From Pelagibius sp. CAU 1746 (GTDB lineage Bacteria > Pseudomonadota > Alphaproteobacteria > Kiloniellales > Kiloniellaceae), in contig NZ_JBDOQT010000003.1 of the NCBI RefSeq assembly GCF_039839785.1, forward strand, positions 1-63,109: 63,109 nucleotides of DNA, in the 5' to 3' direction. The notes beneath the pieces were generated by a model, which was given only the letters and a program-made list of their open reading frames with translations, did not search any database and had not been told where the DNA came from. Below are positions 1 to 9,795 of the stretch, in pieces (positions within the stretch are counted from its first letter, which is position 1; every line of letters starts with the position of its first letter). Position numbers and translations under genes: made by a program.

Positions 1-1
1 C

Positions 2-223
<222 letters not shown>

Positions 224-234
224 GTAACTTGAGA

Positions 235-262
235 AACGCCGGCCCAATTCCGGGCCGGCGTT
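235..262 (+). terminator. Hairpin between tuf and rpsJ, probable terminator or attenuator
   Basis: A perfect 11-bp inverted repeat (235-245 with 252-262, six-base loop) made almost wholly of G and C is followed by GAATTTT. It starts 12 bases after the tuf stop and ends just before rpsJ. The U-run is short, so it could be a partial terminator setting the ratio of tuf to ribosomal protein transcripts. Confidence 0.6.
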
Positions 263-283
263 GAATTTTGGATGGCGCTGAAA

Positions 284-598
284 ATGGACAGCCAAGATAT
301 TCGCATTCGCCTGAAGGCTTTCGATCACCGAGTGCTCGACCAGTCGACCTCGGAGATCGTCGGTACGGCGAAGAGAACCGGTGCGCAGGTGCGCGGCCCG
401 ATTCCGCTTCCGACCCGGATCGAGAAGTTCACGGTGCTGCGGTCTCCGCACATCGACAAGAAGAGCCGCGAGCAGTTCGAAATCCGGACGCACAAGCGGC
501 TGCTCGACATCGTCGATCCGACCCCGCAGACGGTGGACGCGCTGATGAAGCTCGACCTCGCCGCCGGCGTCGACGTTGAGATCAAGCTGAAGGGCTAG
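284..598 (+). CDS. rpsJ: 30S ribosomal protein S10
   Basis: S10 binds 16S rRNA in the head of the 30S subunit and, as NusE, also joins antitermination complexes. The protein has the family core [16 protein letters not shown] and [13 protein letters not shown]. The start chosen at 284 gives [11 protein letters not shown], matching usual alphaproteobacterial S10 length (104 aa). An in-frame ATG at 272 would add MALK and cannot be excluded, because no strong ribosome-binding site separates them. First gene of the S10 cluster; four bases before rplC. Confidence 0.96.
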   Translation: MDSQDIRIRLKAFDHRVLDQSTSEIVGTAKRTGAQVRGPIPLPTRIEKFTVLRSPHIDKKSREQFEIRTHKRLLDIVDPTPQTVDALMKLDLAAGVDVEIKLKG

Positions 599-602
599 GG
601 CA

Positions 603-1376
603 ATGCGGACTGGTCTGATTGCGCAGAAGATGGGCATGACCCGCGTCTTCACGCCGGAAGGCGAGAACGTGCCGGTCACCGTTCTGCAGATGAAGGATTG
701 CCAGGTGGTGGCGGTCCGCACCGCGGAGAAGGACGGCTACGACGCCGTGCAGCTGGGGGCGGCGAAGGCGAAGCCGAACCGCGTCTCCAAGCCGATGCGC
801 GGCCACTTTGCCAAGGCGAAGGTGGAGCCGAAGCGCCGGCTGGTCGAGTTCCGCGTCTCCAACGACGCTCTGCTCGAAGTCGGTCAGGAGCTCTCGGCGG
901 CGCATTTCGTCGCCGGGCAGCGGGTCGACGTGACCGGCACCTCGATCGGTAAGGGTTTCGCCGGCGCCATGAAGCGGCACAATTTCGGCGGCATGCGCGC
1001 CAGCCACGGCGTGTCGATCTCGCACCGTGCACACGGCTCGACCGGTAATAGCCAGGACCCGGGCCGCGTGTTCAAGGGCAAGAAGATGGCCGGCCACATG
1101 GGCGACCGTCGCGTCACCACCCAGAACCTGGAAGTGGTCTCCATCGACGAGGACCGCGGCCTGATTCTGGTGCGCGGTGCGGTGCCGGGCGCCGAGGGAA
1201 GCTGGGTCATGGTGCGCGACGCCGTGAAGCGCAGCCGCCCGGAAGACGTGCCCTATCCGGCCGGCTTGAAGAGCCTGCCGGAGGCGGAGCAGCCGGCGGC
1301 GGCTTCTGATGAGGCGCCGGAAGCGGCGGCCGAGGCGTCTGCCGACGCGCCGGCCGAGGATAAGAAGGATCAGTAG
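603..1376 (+). CDS. rplC: 50S ribosomal protein L3
   Basis: L3 is an early-assembly 23S rRNA-binding protein whose long loop reaches the peptidyl transferase centre. The N-terminus [16 protein letters not shown] and the loop segment [20 protein letters not shown] are diagnostic. At 257 aa it is about 45 residues longer than E. coli L3. The excess is a C-terminal Ala/Glu/Asp-rich tail (about residues 220-257, ending AEDKKDQ), which is common in alphaproteobacteria and probably disordered. It is separated from rplD by two bases. Confidence 0.97.
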   Translation: MRTGLIAQKMGMTRVFTPEGENVPVTVLQMKDCQVVAVRTAEKDGYDAVQLGAAKAKPNRVSKPMRGHFAKAKVEPKRRLVEFRVSNDALLEVGQELSAAHFVAGQRVDVTGTSIGKGFAGAMKRHNFGGMRASHGVSISHRAHGSTGNSQDPGRVFKGKKMAGHMGDRRVTTQNLEVVSIDEDRGLILVRGAVPGAEGSWVMVRDAVKRSRPEDVPYPAGLKSLPEAEQPAAASDEAPEAAAEASADAPAEDKKDQ

Positions 1377-1378
1377 CC

Positions 1379-1999
1379 ATGAAGTGTCCGGTTACGACAC
1401 TCGACAATAAGAAGGCCGGCGAGATCGATCTCGACGATACCGTCTTCGGGCTTTCGCCGCGGCAGGACATCCTTGCGCGCGTGGTGAACTGGCAGCTCGC
1501 GAAGCGCCGCGCCGGCACGCACAAGGTGAAGACCCGCGGCGAGGTCTCCGGTTCGACCCGTAAGCTCTTTCGTCAGAAGGGCACCGGCAATGCGCGTATG
1601 GGCTCCGCCCGGACCACGCAGCGCCGCGGCGGCGGTACCGTCTTCGGCCCGGTGGTGCGCGACCACAGCCACGAGCTGACCAAGAAGGTCCGCAAGCTGG
1701 GACTCAAGGCCGCGCTCTCCGCCAAGGCCGCGGAAGGCAAGCTGGTGGTGGTCGAGGATCTTGCAGTCAAGGAAGCCAAGACGGGCGATCTGGCGAAGAA
1801 GTTCGCCGCCCTGGGCTGGTCCTCGGCGCTGATCATCGACGGTGCTCAGGTCGACGGCGGTTTCGCCAAGGCGGCGCGTAACCTGCCGCTGGTCGACGTG
1901 CTGCCGCAGCAGGGCGCCAATGTGTACGACATTCTGCGCCGCGATACCCTGGTGCTGACCAAGGGTGCGGTGGAAGCGTTGGAGGCGCGACTGAAATGA
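1379..1999 (+). CDS. rplD: 50S ribosomal protein L4
   Basis: L4 binds 23S rRNA and lines the exit tunnel; in enterobacteria it also represses its own operon, which I cannot judge here. The signature [21 protein letters not shown] is present in slightly variant form around residues 62-85, forming the extended tunnel loop. At 206 aa it is of normal length. The ATG lies two bases after the rplC stop; its own stop overlaps the rplW start in an ATGA arrangement. Confidence 0.97.
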   Translation: MKCPVTTLDNKKAGEIDLDDTVFGLSPRQDILARVVNWQLAKRRAGTHKVKTRGEVSGSTRKLFRQKGTGNARMGSARTTQRRGGGTVFGPVVRDHSHELTKKVRKLGLKAALSAKAAEGKLVVVEDLAVKEAKTGDLAKKFAALGWSSALIIDGAQVDGGFAKAARNLPLVDVLPQQGANVYDILRRDTLVLTKGAVEALEARLK

Positions 2000-2328
2000 G
2001 CCGGGCACGCGCATTCAAGAACCAGACGGCCAAGGTGTCGTCGGAGCGGATGTACGAGGTGGTTCGTCGCCCGGTGGTGACGGAAAAGTCCACCTTGGGC
2101 TCCGAGCACAACCAAATCACCTTCGTGGTGCCGTTGGACGCCACCAAGCCGGAGATCAAGGCCGCGATCGAGGAGATCTTCAAGGTCAAGGTCAAGGCGG
2201 TGAACACCCTGCGCAACAAGGGCAAGGTGAAGCGTTTCCGCGGCCAGACGGGCAAGCGTTCCGACGTGAAGAAGGCATTCGTGACTTTGGCAGAAGGTCA
2301 CAGCATCGACGTGACCACGGGGATCTAA
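1996..2328 (+). CDS. rplW: 50S ribosomal protein L23
   Basis: L23 sits at the polypeptide exit and docks trigger factor and SRP. The core [14 protein letters not shown] and [18 protein letters not shown] are clear. The start at 1996 overlaps the rplD stop (ATGA), implying translational coupling, and gives 110 aa with an N-terminal extension of about 18 residues compared with many homologues. An in-frame ATG at 2050 (MYEVVRR) would give a shorter form, but the overlap favours 1996. Confidence 0.95.
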   Translation: MSRARAFKNQTAKVSSERMYEVVRRPVVTEKSTLGSEHNQITFVVPLDATKPEIKAAIEEIFKVKVKAVNTLRNKGKVKRFRGQTGKRSDVKKAFVTLAEGHSIDVTTGI

Positions 2329-2331
2329 GCG

Positions 2332-3162
2332 ATGGCGCTTAAGAATTTCAATCCGACGACTCCGGGCCGCCGCAATCTCGTGCTGGTGGACCGTGGCGAC
2401 CTGTGGAAGGGCGCGCCGGTCAAGAAGCTGACCGAAGGCCTGACCAAGAAGGGCGGCCGCAACAACACCGGGCGCATCACGGCGCGCCGTCGTGGCGGCG
2501 GCCACAAGCGGCTGTATCGCATTGTCGATTTCAAGCGCCGCAAGTTCGATGTGCCGGCCACGGTGGAGCGCCTGGAATACGATCCGAACCGCAGCGCCTT
2601 CATCGCGCTGGTGAACTACGAGGACGGTGAGCAGAGCTACATCCTGGCGCCGCAGCGCCTGGCGATCGGCGATACCGTGATCTCCGGCGAGAAGGCGGAC
2701 ATCAAGCCGGGCAACGCCATGCCGCTGTCCTCCATTCCGGTCGGCACCATCGTCCACAATGTGGAGATGAAGCCGGGCAAGGGCGGTCAGATCGCGCGTT
2801 CGGCGGGGACCTACGTTCAGCTGGTCGGCCGCGACGCGGGCTACGCGCTGCTGCGTCTCGGCTCCGGCGAAGTGCGTATGGTGCGGGCCGAGTGCATGGC
2901 CTCGATCGGCGCGGTGTCCAATCCGGACAAGGCCAATGCCAAGCTGGGCAAGGCCGGCCGCAAGCGTTGGATCGGCAAGCGCCCCGCGGTGCGCGGCGTC
3001 GCCATGAACCCGGTCGATCACCCGCACGGCGGTGGTGAAGGCCGGACCTCGGGCGGCCGTCATCCGGTCACGCCTTGGGGCAAGCCGACCAAGGGTGCCA
3101 AGACCCGTCGTAACAAGAAGACGAACGCGCTGATCGTGCGTCGTCGTCACAAGAAGCGCTAA
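2332..3162 (+). CDS. rplB: 50S ribosomal protein L2
   Basis: L2 is a primary 23S rRNA-binding protein needed for subunit joining and peptidyl transferase activity. The N-terminus [17 protein letters not shown] and the C-terminal [18 protein letters not shown] contain the universally conserved HPHGGGEG loop with its functionally important histidine. At 276 aa it is of standard length. Three bases follow the rplW stop. Confidence 0.98.
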   Translation: MALKNFNPTTPGRRNLVLVDRGDLWKGAPVKKLTEGLTKKGGRNNTGRITARRRGGGHKRLYRIVDFKRRKFDVPATVERLEYDPNRSAFIALVNYEDGEQSYILAPQRLAIGDTVISGEKADIKPGNAMPLSSIPVGTIVHNVEMKPGKGGQIARSAGTYVQLVGRDAGYALLRLGSGEVRMVRAECMASIGAVSNPDKANAKLGKAGRKRWIGKRPAVRGVAMNPVDHPHGGGEGRTSGGRHPVTPWGKPTKGAKTRRNKKTNALIVRRRHKKR

Positions 3163-3175
3163 GGGAGCGAAGGCA

Positions 3176-3454
3176 GTGTCACGCTCTGTTTGGAAAGGTC
3201 CGTTCGTCGACAGTTATCTGCTGAAGAAGGCAGAGGCTTCGCGCGGCTCGGGTCGCAACGAGATCATCAAAACCTGGTCCCGTCGTTCGACCATCATGCC
3301 GCAGTTCGTCGGTCTGACGTTCGGTGTGTACAACGGCAAGAAGTTCCTGCCGGTCCTGGTGACGGAGAATATGGTGGGCCACAAGTTCGGCGAGTTCGCG
3401 CCGACGCGCACCTTCTTCGGCCACGCGGCGGACAAGAAGGCCAAGAGGGGCTAA
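3176..3454 (+). CDS. rpsS: 30S ribosomal protein S19
   Basis: S19 binds the head of the 30S subunit next to S13 and contacts the A-site tRNA region. The start is a GTG at 3176, preceded by a GGGAG Shine-Dalgarno at about 3163-3167; no upstream ATG fits. [19 protein letters not shown] and [13 protein letters not shown] are family signatures. At 92 aa it has normal length. Confidence 0.97.
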   Translation: MSRSVWKGPFVDSYLLKKAEASRGSGRNEIIKTWSRRSTIMPQFVGLTFGVYNGKKFLPVLVTENMVGHKFGEFAPTRTFFGHAADKKAKRG

Positions 3455-3458
3455 GTCC

Positions 3459-3839
3459 ATGGGTAAGCCGAAACATCCCGGTCAGTTGGCCGAGAACGAA
3501 GCGCGCGCCGTGGTCCGCAATCTGCGCACCAGCGCACAGAAGCTGAACCTCGTGGCGCAGTCGATCCGCGGCAAGAGCGCCGAGCAGGCCCTGGCGGAGT
3601 TGACCTTCTCGAAGCGGCGCATCGCCAACGACGTGAAGAAGGCTCTGCAGTCGGCCATCGCCAACGCGGAGAACAATCACCAGCTCGACGTCGACCGGCT
3701 CTACGTGTCCGAGGCGACCGTCGGCAAGAGCTTTGTCATGAAGCGTTTCCGTGCCCGTGCGCGCGGCCGCGCTGGAAAAATCGTGAAGCCATGGAGCCGC
3801 CTGACCGTGGTGGTTCGTGAGCGCGAGGAAACGGCGTAA
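3459..3839 (+). CDS. rplV: 50S ribosomal protein L22
   Basis: L22 binds 23S rRNA and its beta-hairpin forms part of the exit tunnel constriction, where macrolide-resistance changes occur. The hairpin/C-terminal motif [17 protein letters not shown] is present at about residues 88-104. At 126 aa it is a normal alphaproteobacterial L22. Its TAA shares one base with the rpsC start (TAATG). Confidence 0.97.
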   Translation: MGKPKHPGQLAENEARAVVRNLRTSAQKLNLVAQSIRGKSAEQALAELTFSKRRIANDVKKALQSAIANAENNHQLDVDRLYVSEATVGKSFVMKRFRARARGRAGKIVKPWSRLTVVVREREETA

Positions 3840-4516
3840 TGGGTCAGAAAGTCAATCCGATCGGCCTGCGGCTGGGGATCAACCGTACCTGGGATTCCCG
3901 CTGGTTTGCGGACGATAACTACGCGGACCTGCTGCATGAGGACCTGCGCATCCGCAAGTATCTGCGCAAGCGGTTGCAGCAGGCGGGTGTTTCGCGCATC
4001 GTCATCGAGCGGCCGGCCAAGAAGGCGCGCATCACGATCCACACCGCGCGGCCCGGCGTCGTCATCGGCAAGAAGGGCGCGGACATCGAGAAGCTGCGCT
4101 CGGCCTTGCAGGCCATGACCGGCAGTGAGGTGCACCTGAATATCGTCGAGATCCGCAAGCCGGAGATCGACGCCACGCTGGTGGCCGAGAACATCGCCAA
4201 CCAGTTGGAGCGCCGCGTCGCCTTCCGCCGCGCCATGAAGCGGGCCGTGCAGTCGGCCATGCGTCTGGGCGCCAACGGCATCCGCATCAACTGCGGCGGC
4301 CGTCTGGGTGGTGCCGAGATCGCGCGCACCGAGTGGTATCGCGAAGGCCGGGTGCCGCTGCATACGCTGCGCGCCGACGTCGACTATGGCGAGGCGACGG
4401 CGAAGACCACTTACGGCGCTTGCGGCGTCAAGGTCTGGGTCTTCAAGGGCGAGATCCTGGCCCACGACCCGATGGCGCAGGACAAGCGGGCGCAGGAAGC
4501 CCAAACCGCCAGGTAA
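3839..4516 (+). CDS. rpsC: 30S ribosomal protein S3
   Basis: S3 is in the 30S head at the mRNA entry channel and has helicase-assisting basic residues. [20 protein letters not shown] is the expected N-terminus; a KH domain with [15 protein letters not shown] (the GxxG loop) lies near residues 64-80. The C-terminal domain contains [20 protein letters not shown]. At 225 aa it is of normal length. It overlaps rplV by one base. Confidence 0.98.
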   Translation: MGQKVNPIGLRLGINRTWDSRWFADDNYADLLHEDLRIRKYLRKRLQQAGVSRIVIERPAKKARITIHTARPGVVIGKKGADIEKLRSALQAMTGSEVHLNIVEIRKPEIDATLVAENIANQLERRVAFRRAMKRAVQSAMRLGANGIRINCGGRLGGAEIARTEWYREGRVPLHTLRADVDYGEATAKTTYGACGVKVWVFKGEILAHDPMAQDKRAQEAQTAR

Positions 4517-4570
4517 GGGGCGGCACGCTAAGGCCGCTTGGGCGACGAGAAGTTTTGAGGAACGACGGTT

Positions 4571-4993
4571 ATGTTGCAGCCGAAACGAACTAAATACCGG
4601 AAGGCCCACAAGGGCCGTATCCACGGCAAGGCTAAGGGCGGTACGCAGCTGAACTTTGGTGCCTACGGCCTGAAGGCGACCAGCCCGGGCCGGGTCTCGG
4701 CGCGGCAGATCGAAGCTGCGCGCCGCACCATCACGCGCCACATGAAGCGCGTCGGCAAGCTGTGGATCCGCATCTTCCCGGACGTGCCGGTTTCCTCCAA
4801 GCCCGCGGAAGTCCGCCAGGGTAAGGGTAAGGGCTCGCCGGAGTGGTGGGCCGCGCGGGTGAAGCCCGGCCGGGTTCTCTTCGAACTCGAGGGCGTTCCG
4901 CAGGATCTGGCACGCGAGGCCTTTACTCTGGCCGCCGCGAAGCTGCCGGTTAACACCAAGTTCATCACCCGCCTCGGCGGTGAGGAGCACTAA
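4571..4993 (+). CDS. rplP: 50S ribosomal protein L16
   Basis: L16 contacts the A-site tRNA elbow and is needed for late 50S maturation. [16 protein letters not shown] is the classical N-terminus, and [18 protein letters not shown] the conserved central segment, including the conserved Arg region hydroxylated in some bacteria. At 140 aa it is of normal length. The 54-base gap before it is the longest in the S10 part and carries no structure I can support. Confidence 0.97.
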   Translation: MLQPKRTKYRKAHKGRIHGKAKGGTQLNFGAYGLKATSPGRVSARQIEAARRTITRHMKRVGKLWIRIFPDVPVSSKPAEVRQGKGKGSPEWWAARVKPGRVLFELEGVPQDLAREAFTLAAAKLPVNTKFITRLGGEEH

Positions 4994-4996
4994 GTC

Positions 4997-5194
4997 ATGA
5001 AGGCAGAAGACCTGCGGACCAAGTCCGCTGACGAGTTGAAGGAGTCGCTGGTCGGCTTGCGGAAGGAGCAGTTCAACCTGCGCTTCCAGCAGGCGAGCGG
5101 TCAGCTGGAAAATACGGCGCGCGTGCGGCAGGTTCGCCGCGATATCGCGCGAATCAAAACGATCCTGCGCGATAAGCAGCAGGCGGCGTCTTAG
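4997..5194 (+). CDS. rpmC: 50S ribosomal protein L29
   Basis: A small helical hairpin protein beside L23 at the tunnel exit. [18 protein letters not shown] followed by [18 protein letters not shown] matches the L29 family. At 65 aa it has typical length. It follows the rplP stop by three bases and precedes rpsQ by 13. Confidence 0.96.
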   Translation: MKAEDLRTKSADELKESLVGLRKEQFNLRFQQASGQLENTARVRQVRRDIARIKTILRDKQQAAS

Positions 5195-5207
5195 GAGTGT
5201 AACGGCT

Positions 5208-5450
5208 ATGCCGCGTCGGATCTTGCAAGGTGTGGTGGTGAGCGATAAGGGCGAGAAGACGATTACCGTCTTGGTCGAGCGTCGCGTCATGCACCCGGTT
5301 TATAAGAAATTCATCAAGCTGTCGAAGAAGTACCGTGCCCACGACGAGAGCAATTCTTGCCATGTCGGTGACACTGTGCGGATTCGCGAGTGCCGTCCCA
5401 TTTCCAAGACCAAGACCTGGGAAGTGGTGACCGGCGAGCAGGCGGCTTAG
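5208..5450 (+). CDS. rpsQ: 30S ribosomal protein S17
   Basis: An OB-fold primary 16S rRNA-binding protein of the 30S body. [18 protein letters not shown] and [19 protein letters not shown] are characteristic. At 80 aa it is normal. A GGAG-type ribosome-binding site (TTAGGAGTG) precedes the ATG. Confidence 0.97.
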   Translation: MPRRILQGVVVSDKGEKTITVLVERRVMHPVYKKFIKLSKKYRAHDESNSCHVGDTVRIRECRPISKTKTWEVVTGEQAA

Positions 5451-5474
5451 CAGAGCTAGGAAAGGGCAGGACCG

Positions 5475-5843
5475 ATGATCCAGATGCAGACCCAGCTCGA
5501 TGTCGCCGATAACTCGGGTGCGCGCCGCGTGCAGTGCATCAAGGTGCTTGGCGGCTCGAAGCGGAAGACGGCCGGCGTCGGCGACGTGATCGTCGTCTCG
5601 GTGAAGGAAGCCATTCCGCGCGGCCGCGTGAAGAAGGGCGACGTCCACCAGGCTGTGATCGTCCGTACGGCGAAGGAAATCCGCCGTAACGACGGCAGCA
5701 CCATCCGCTTCGACAACAATGCGGCTGTGCTGATCAACAAGCAGGGTGAGCCGATCGGAACCCGTATCTTCGGCCCGGTGACGCGTGAGCTTCGTGCCAA
5801 GAATTTCATGAAGATCATTTCCCTGGCCCCTGAGGTGCTGTGA
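5475..5843 (+). CDS. rplN: 50S ribosomal protein L14
   Basis: L14 forms an intersubunit bridge and is the docking site of the silencing factor Rsf[20 protein letters not shown] is the universal N-terminus and [18 protein letters not shown] the C-terminal signature. At 122 aa it has exactly the usual length. The stop TGA shares its last base with the rplX ATG. Confidence 0.98.
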   Translation: MIQMQTQLDVADNSGARRVQCIKVLGGSKRKTAGVGDVIVVSVKEAIPRGRVKKGDVHQAVIVRTAKEIRRNDGSTIRFDNNAAVLINKQGEPIGTRIFGPVTRELRAKNFMKIISLAPEVL

Positions 5844-6166
5844 TGGCCAAGAAGTTTAAGATCAAGAAGGGCGACAAGGTGGTTGTGACCACCGGCCGCG
5901 ACAAGGGCAAGGAAGGCGAGGTTCTGCAGGTGCTGCGGGAAGACGATCGCGTCCTGGTCCAGGGCGTCAACATGGTCAAGCGCCACACCGCGCCCTCGCA
6001 GATGTCGCCCGGCGGCATCGTCGAGAAGGAAGCTTCGGTCCACATTTCGAATGTGGCCCTTATCGATCCGAAGTCGAGCAAGCCGACCCGCGTCGGTTAC
6101 AAGTTCGACAAGGACGGTCAAAAGATCCGGGTCGCCAAGCGGTCCGGTGAGACAATCGATCTCTAA
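5843..6166 (+). CDS. rplX: 50S ribosomal protein L24
   Basis: L24 is an assembly initiator that binds the 5' domain of 23S rRNA. A KOW motif ([20 protein letters not shown]) opens the protein. The ATG at 5843 overlaps the rplN stop by one base; a GTG three bases earlier is in frame but gives only one extra residue. At 107 aa it is normal. Confidence 0.97.
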   Translation: MAKKFKIKKGDKVVVTTGRDKGKEGEVLQVLREDDRVLVQGVNMVKRHTAPSQMSPGGIVEKEASVHISNVALIDPKSSKPTRVGYKFDKDGQKIRVAKRSGETIDL

Positions 6167-6181
6167 GCGAAGGTCAGCGAT

Positions 6182-6724
6182 ATGAAACCGCGCTTGAAAG
6201 AGCACTATGATACTCAGCTGAAGGCTTCCATGATGGAAGAGTTCGGCTACAAGAATGCGATGGAAGTGCCGCGCCTCGAGAAAATCGTCATCAACATGGG
6301 TGTCGGTGAGGCCGTGGCGGATTCCAAGAAGATCAAGTCCGCCGTCAACGAAATGGCGCTGATCTCCGGCCAGCAGCCGGTGGTCACCAAGGCCAAGAAG
6401 TCGGTCGCGACCTTTAAGCTGCGCGAGGGCATGCCGGTAGGCTGTAAAGTTACCCTGCGCCGCGAGCGGATGTATGAGTTCCTCGACCGCCTGATCACCA
6501 TCGCGCTGCCGCGCGTGCGTGACTTCCGTGGCGTGTCGGGCAAGAGCTTCGACGGCCGTGGCAACTATGCCATGGGTCTGAAGGAGCAGATCGTCTTCCC
6601 GGAAATCGACTACGACACCGTCGACGAGATCCGCGGTATGGACATCATCATCTGCACCACCGCGAAGACGGACAAGGAAGCCCATGCCCTGCTCAAGGGT
6701 TTCGACATGCCGTTTCGGGCCTAA
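6182..6724 (+). CDS. rplE: 50S ribosomal protein L5
   Basis: L5 binds 5S rRNA in the central protuberance. The motifs [20 protein letters not shown] and [18 protein letters not shown], plus the C-terminal [16 protein letters not shown], identify it. At 180 aa it has standard length. It is 15 bases after rplX. Confidence 0.98.
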   Translation: MKPRLKEHYDTQLKASMMEEFGYKNAMEVPRLEKIVINMGVGEAVADSKKIKSAVNEMALISGQQPVVTKAKKSVATFKLREGMPVGCKVTLRRERMYEFLDRLITIALPRVRDFRGVSGKSFDGRGNYAMGLKEQIVFPEIDYDTVDEIRGMDIIICTTAKTDKEAHALLKGFDMPFRA

Positions 6725-6745
6725 GAGGGGCGGAAGGAAAGAGTA

Positions 6746-7051
6746 ATGGCGAAGAAAAGTGCCGTAGAGAAGAACAAGGCCCGCAAGAAGATGGTGGACC
6801 GCTATTCGGCGAAGCGGGCTGCGCTCAAGCAGGTTGCGCGCGACCGCGAGTTGCCGCCGGAAGAGCGCTTCCAGGCCTATCTGAAGCTTGCTGAGCTGCC
6901 GCGCAACTCGACCAAGGGTCGTTTGCGCAACCGCTGCCAGGTGACCGGGCGCCCGCGTGGCGTCTACCGGAAGTTCCAGTTGTCGCGCATTACGCTGCGT
7001 GATCTGGCTTCGGTGGGTCAGATCCCTGGCATGGTTAAGTCGAGCTGGTAG
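6746..7051 (+). CDS. rpsN: 30S ribosomal protein S14 (zinc-free type)
   Basis: S14 is in the 30S head next to S3 and S10. At 101 aa it is the long form; it contains only one cysteine in the segment [19 protein letters not shown], so it lacks the four-cysteine zinc ribbon of the short form. This is the type typical of proteobacteria. An AAGGAAAG ribosome-binding site precedes the ATG. Confidence 0.97.
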   Translation: MAKKSAVEKNKARKKMVDRYSAKRAALKQVARDRELPPEERFQAYLKLAELPRNSTKGRLRNRCQVTGRPRGVYRKFQLSRITLRDLASVGQIPGMVKSSW

Positions 7052-7065
7052 GAGGAAGTCGGGCG

Positions 7066-7464
7066 ATGGCTATGAGCGATCCCCTCGGTGATATGCTGAC
7101 GCGTATCCGCAATGGACAGCGGACCGGTAAGTCGAAGGTCCGCGCGCCGGCTTCGAAGCTGCGTGCCAATGTCCTTGAGGTGCTGAAGCGAGAGGGTTAC
7201 ATCCGCGACTATCGTACTGAAGCGGGCGATCGGGGACTGAGTGAGGTCGAGATCGAGCTGAAGTACAATGAGGGCGCACCGGTGATCCAGGAGATCGCGC
7301 GGGTTTCGCGTCCGGGTCGCCGGGTCTATTCGAAGATCAAGGAGCTGCCGCGGGTCTACAACGGCCTGGGTATCAGCATCCTGTCCACGCCGCGCGGGGT
7401 CATGTCGGACCAGGAAGCGCGCGCCGCGAACGTGGGTGGTGAAGTGCTCTGTCGCGTCTATTAA
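7066..7464 (+). CDS. rpsH: 30S ribosomal protein S8
   Basis: S8 is a central 16S rRNA-binding protein; in E. coli it is the repressor of the spc operon. [18 protein letters not shown] and the C-terminal [17 protein letters not shown] with GGEVLCRVY are diagnostic. At 132 aa it is normal. Confidence 0.98.
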   Translation: MAMSDPLGDMLTRIRNGQRTGKSKVRAPASKLRANVLEVLKREGYIRDYRTEAGDRGLSEVEIELKYNEGAPVIQEIARVSRPGRRVYSKIKELPRVYNGLGISILSTPRGVMSDQEARAANVGGEVLCRVY

Positions 7465-7492
7465 TGACGCTGATGTGTTGAGGAACTGACGG

Positions 7493-8026
7493 ATGTCGCG
7501 TGTAGGAAAGAACCCCGTCGAGGTGCCCGCGGGAGTCGAGGTCGCCATCAAGGGAGGTCTCGTCTCGGCGAAGGGTAAGTTGGGTTCCCTGGATTTCCAG
7601 GCGACCGACGACGTGGAAATCACCCAGGAAGACAGCAAGATCTGGGTGAAGCCGGTCAACGAGTCCAAGAAGGCCCGCGCTATGTGGGGCACGGCCCGCT
7701 CGCGCATCCAGAATATGGTGCAGGGCGTCTCCGAGGGCTTCACCAGGGAGCTGGAGATTAACGGTGTCGGCTATCGCGCCGCGGTTCAGGGACAGTCGTT
7801 GAACCTGCAGCTCGGCTTCAGCCACGATGTTGCCTATCCGATTCCGGAAGGCATCACCATCAAGTGCGAGAAGCCGACGTCGATTACCGTTTCCGGCGCT
7901 GACAAGCAGAAGGTCGGCCAGGTTGCCGCTGAAATCCGCAGCTACCGCCCGCCGGAGCCCTATAAGGGCAAGGGCGTGAAGTACGCGGACGAGGTCATCC
8001 TGCGCAAGGAAGGCAAGAAGAAGTAA
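7493..8026 (+). CDS. rplF: 50S ribosomal protein L6
   Basis: L6 has two related domains that bind 23S rRNA near the GTPase centre. [17 protein letters not shown] and the C-terminal [17 protein letters not shown] are its signatures. At 177 aa it has the expected length. It is five bases ahead of rplR. Confidence 0.98.
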   Translation: MSRVGKNPVEVPAGVEVAIKGGLVSAKGKLGSLDFQATDDVEITQEDSKIWVKPVNESKKARAMWGTARSRIQNMVQGVSEGFTRELEINGVGYRAAVQGQSLNLQLGFSHDVAYPIPEGITIKCEKPTSITVSGADKQKVGQVAAEIRSYRPPEPYKGKGVKYADEVILRKEGKKK

Positions 8027-8031
8027 GAGCC

Positions 8032-8394
8032 ATGAAGACTTCAAAGCAACTCCACGATCGGCGCAAGATGCGCGTGCGCAGCACGCTTGCGCGCAAAGGC
8101 AGCGGGCGGCCGCGTCTGTCGGTTTTCCGCTCCGGCAAGCACATCTATGCCCAGGTCATCGACGACGGCCAGGGGCGCACTTTGGCCGCGGCCTCCAGCA
8201 TCGACGGCGCGCTGAAGGCGAAGCTGAAGAACGGCTCCGACAAGGCGGCTGCGGCCGAGGTCGGCAAGCTGCTGGCCGAGCGGGCTGTGGCAGCGGGCAT
8301 CAAGGAAGTCCTTTTTGACCGCGGTGGTTACCTCTTTCATGGACGCGTGAAGGCCTTGGCCGACGCGGCTCGTGAAGGCGGTTTGACGTTTTAA
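8032..8394 (+). CDS. rplR: 50S ribosomal protein L18
   Basis: L18 binds 5S rRNA together with L5. [20 protein letters not shown] and the C-terminal [20 protein letters not shown] are characteristic. At 120 aa it is of normal length. Confidence 0.98.
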   Translation: MKTSKQLHDRRKMRVRSTLARKGSGRPRLSVFRSGKHIYAQVIDDGQGRTLAAASSIDGALKAKLKNGSDKAAAAEVGKLLAERAVAAGIKEVLFDRGGYLFHGRVKALADAAREGGLTF

Positions 8395-8408
8395 GGGAAG
8401 ATAGATCC

Positions 8409-8984
8409 ATGGCACGAGCTCCCCGCGAAGGGCGGTCCCGCGAAGATCGCCGGCAGCGCGACAACGACGAGCCGGAACTGATTGAGAAGCTGGTCGGCAT
8501 CAACCGCGTGGCCAAGGTGGTCAAGGGCGGTCGCCGTTTCGGCTTTGCCGCGCTGGTGATCGTCGGCGACGGCCGCGGCCGCGTCGGCCACGGCCACGGC
8601 AAGGCGCGCGAAGTACCGGAAGCGATCCGCAAGGCGACCGAGCAGGCCAAGAAGCAGATGGTCCGCGTGCCGCTGCGTGAGGGCCGCACCCTGCACCATG
8701 ACATCAAAGGCCGCTTCGGCGCCGGTCGCGTGCTGCTGCGCGCCGCCGAGGCCGGTACCGGCATCATCGCCGGCGGCCCGATGCGTGCGGTCTTCGAGGC
8801 CCTCGGCGTGCAGGACGTGGTCGCCAAGTCGGTGGGCTCGTCCAACCCCCACAACATGATCCGGGCGACCTTCGAAGCCCTGGAGCGCAGCGCCAGCCCC
8901 CGCATGGTGGCTCAGCGGCGCGGCAAGAAGGTCTCCGACATTCTCGGCAAGCGCGACACCGCCGCCGCCGAGGCGCGGGAGTAA
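8409..8984 (+). CDS. rpsE: 30S ribosomal protein S5
   Basis: S5 contributes to decoding accuracy and mRNA unwinding. The double-stranded-RNA-binding-like segment [20 protein letters not shown] and [19 protein letters not shown] are conserved. At 191 aa it carries an acidic and basic N-terminal extension ([12 protein letters not shown] type) and a short Ala-rich C-terminus, both common in alphaproteobacteria. Confidence 0.98.
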   Translation: MARAPREGRSREDRRQRDNDEPELIEKLVGINRVAKVVKGGRRFGFAALVIVGDGRGRVGHGHGKAREVPEAIRKATEQAKKQMVRVPLREGRTLHHDIKGRFGAGRVLLRAAEAGTGIIAGGPMRAVFEALGVQDVVAKSVGSSNPHNMIRATFEALERSASPRMVAQRRGKKVSDILGKRDTAAAEARE

Positions 8985-8990
8985 GCATCC

Positions 8991-9185
8991 ATGTCTGCAG
9001 CGAAGAAGACCCTGAAGGTCACCCAGATCGGCAGCCCGATCGGCCGCACCAAGGACCAGCGGGCGACCCTGGTCGGGCTCGGCCTCAACAAGATGAACCG
9101 CTCGCGTGAGCTGGAAGACACGCCGGCGGTGCGCGGCATGATCAACAAGGTGAAGCACCTGGTGCGCGTCGAGGGCGAGGCCTGA
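8991..9185 (+). CDS. rpmD: 50S ribosomal protein L30
   Basis: A small peripheral 50S protein present in only part of bacteria. [20 protein letters not shown] followed by [19 protein letters not shown] is typical. At 64 aa it has the usual length. It is six bases after rpsE. Confidence 0.96.
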   Translation: MSAAKKTLKVTQIGSPIGRTKDQRATLVGLGLNKMNRSRELEDTPAVRGMINKVKHLVRVEGEA

Positions 9186-9258
9186 GGCCGCCGGGACATC
9201 CACGGAAATGGCCGGGAAGAGGCGCCCAGATCGGCGCTCCGGTGAAGGATAAAGTGCT

Positions 9259-9753
9259 ATGAAACTCAATGAGTTGAGCGACAATCAGGGCGCCAACAAG
9301 GCCCGCAAGCGCATCGGCCGCGGTATCGGTTCCGGCAAGGGCAAGACCGCCGGCCAAGGCCACAAGGGTCAGAAGGCCCGCTCCGGCGTGTCCATCAAGG
9401 GCTTCGAGGGCGGCCAGATGCCGCTGCACCGCCGCTTGCCGAAGCGCGGCTTCAACAACATCTTCGCCAAGAACTACAAGGTGGTGAACACCGGCCGCCT
9501 GCAGGGCGCGATCGATGCCGGGCGTCTGGACGCCGGCAAGCCGGTCGACACGGCCGCGCTGAAGGAAGCCGGGCTCATCAAGTCGGCGCCGGATGGCATT
9601 CGCCTCCTTGCAAAGGGCGAGTTGAAGGCCAAGATCAACATTACCGTTGCGGGCGCGTCCAAGGCCGCGGTCGAGGCGGTCGAGAAGGCCGGTGGCTCCG
9701 TGACCGTCGTTGCCAAGGCTCCTGCCGGCGAAAGCGCGTCCGCTTCCGAGTAG
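9259..9753 (+). CDS. rplO: 50S ribosomal protein L15
   Basis: L15 is a late-assembling 50S protein. [20 protein letters not shown] and the glycine-rich [20 protein letters not shown] are its signature. At 164 aa the C-terminus ([11 protein letters not shown]) is slightly extended. It lies 73 bases after rpmD with a GGTGAAGGA-like ribosome-binding site. Confidence 0.97.
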   Translation: MKLNELSDNQGANKARKRIGRGIGSGKGKTAGQGHKGQKARSGVSIKGFEGGQMPLHRRLPKRGFNNIFAKNYKVVNTGRLQGAIDAGRLDAGKPVDTAALKEAGLIKSAPDGIRLLAKGELKAKINITVAGASKAAVEAVEKAGGSVTVVAKAPAGESASASE

Positions 9754-9795
9754 TCGGGCGCGATCCGCCAACCCGCAGCTGTGAGATAGATCCCT

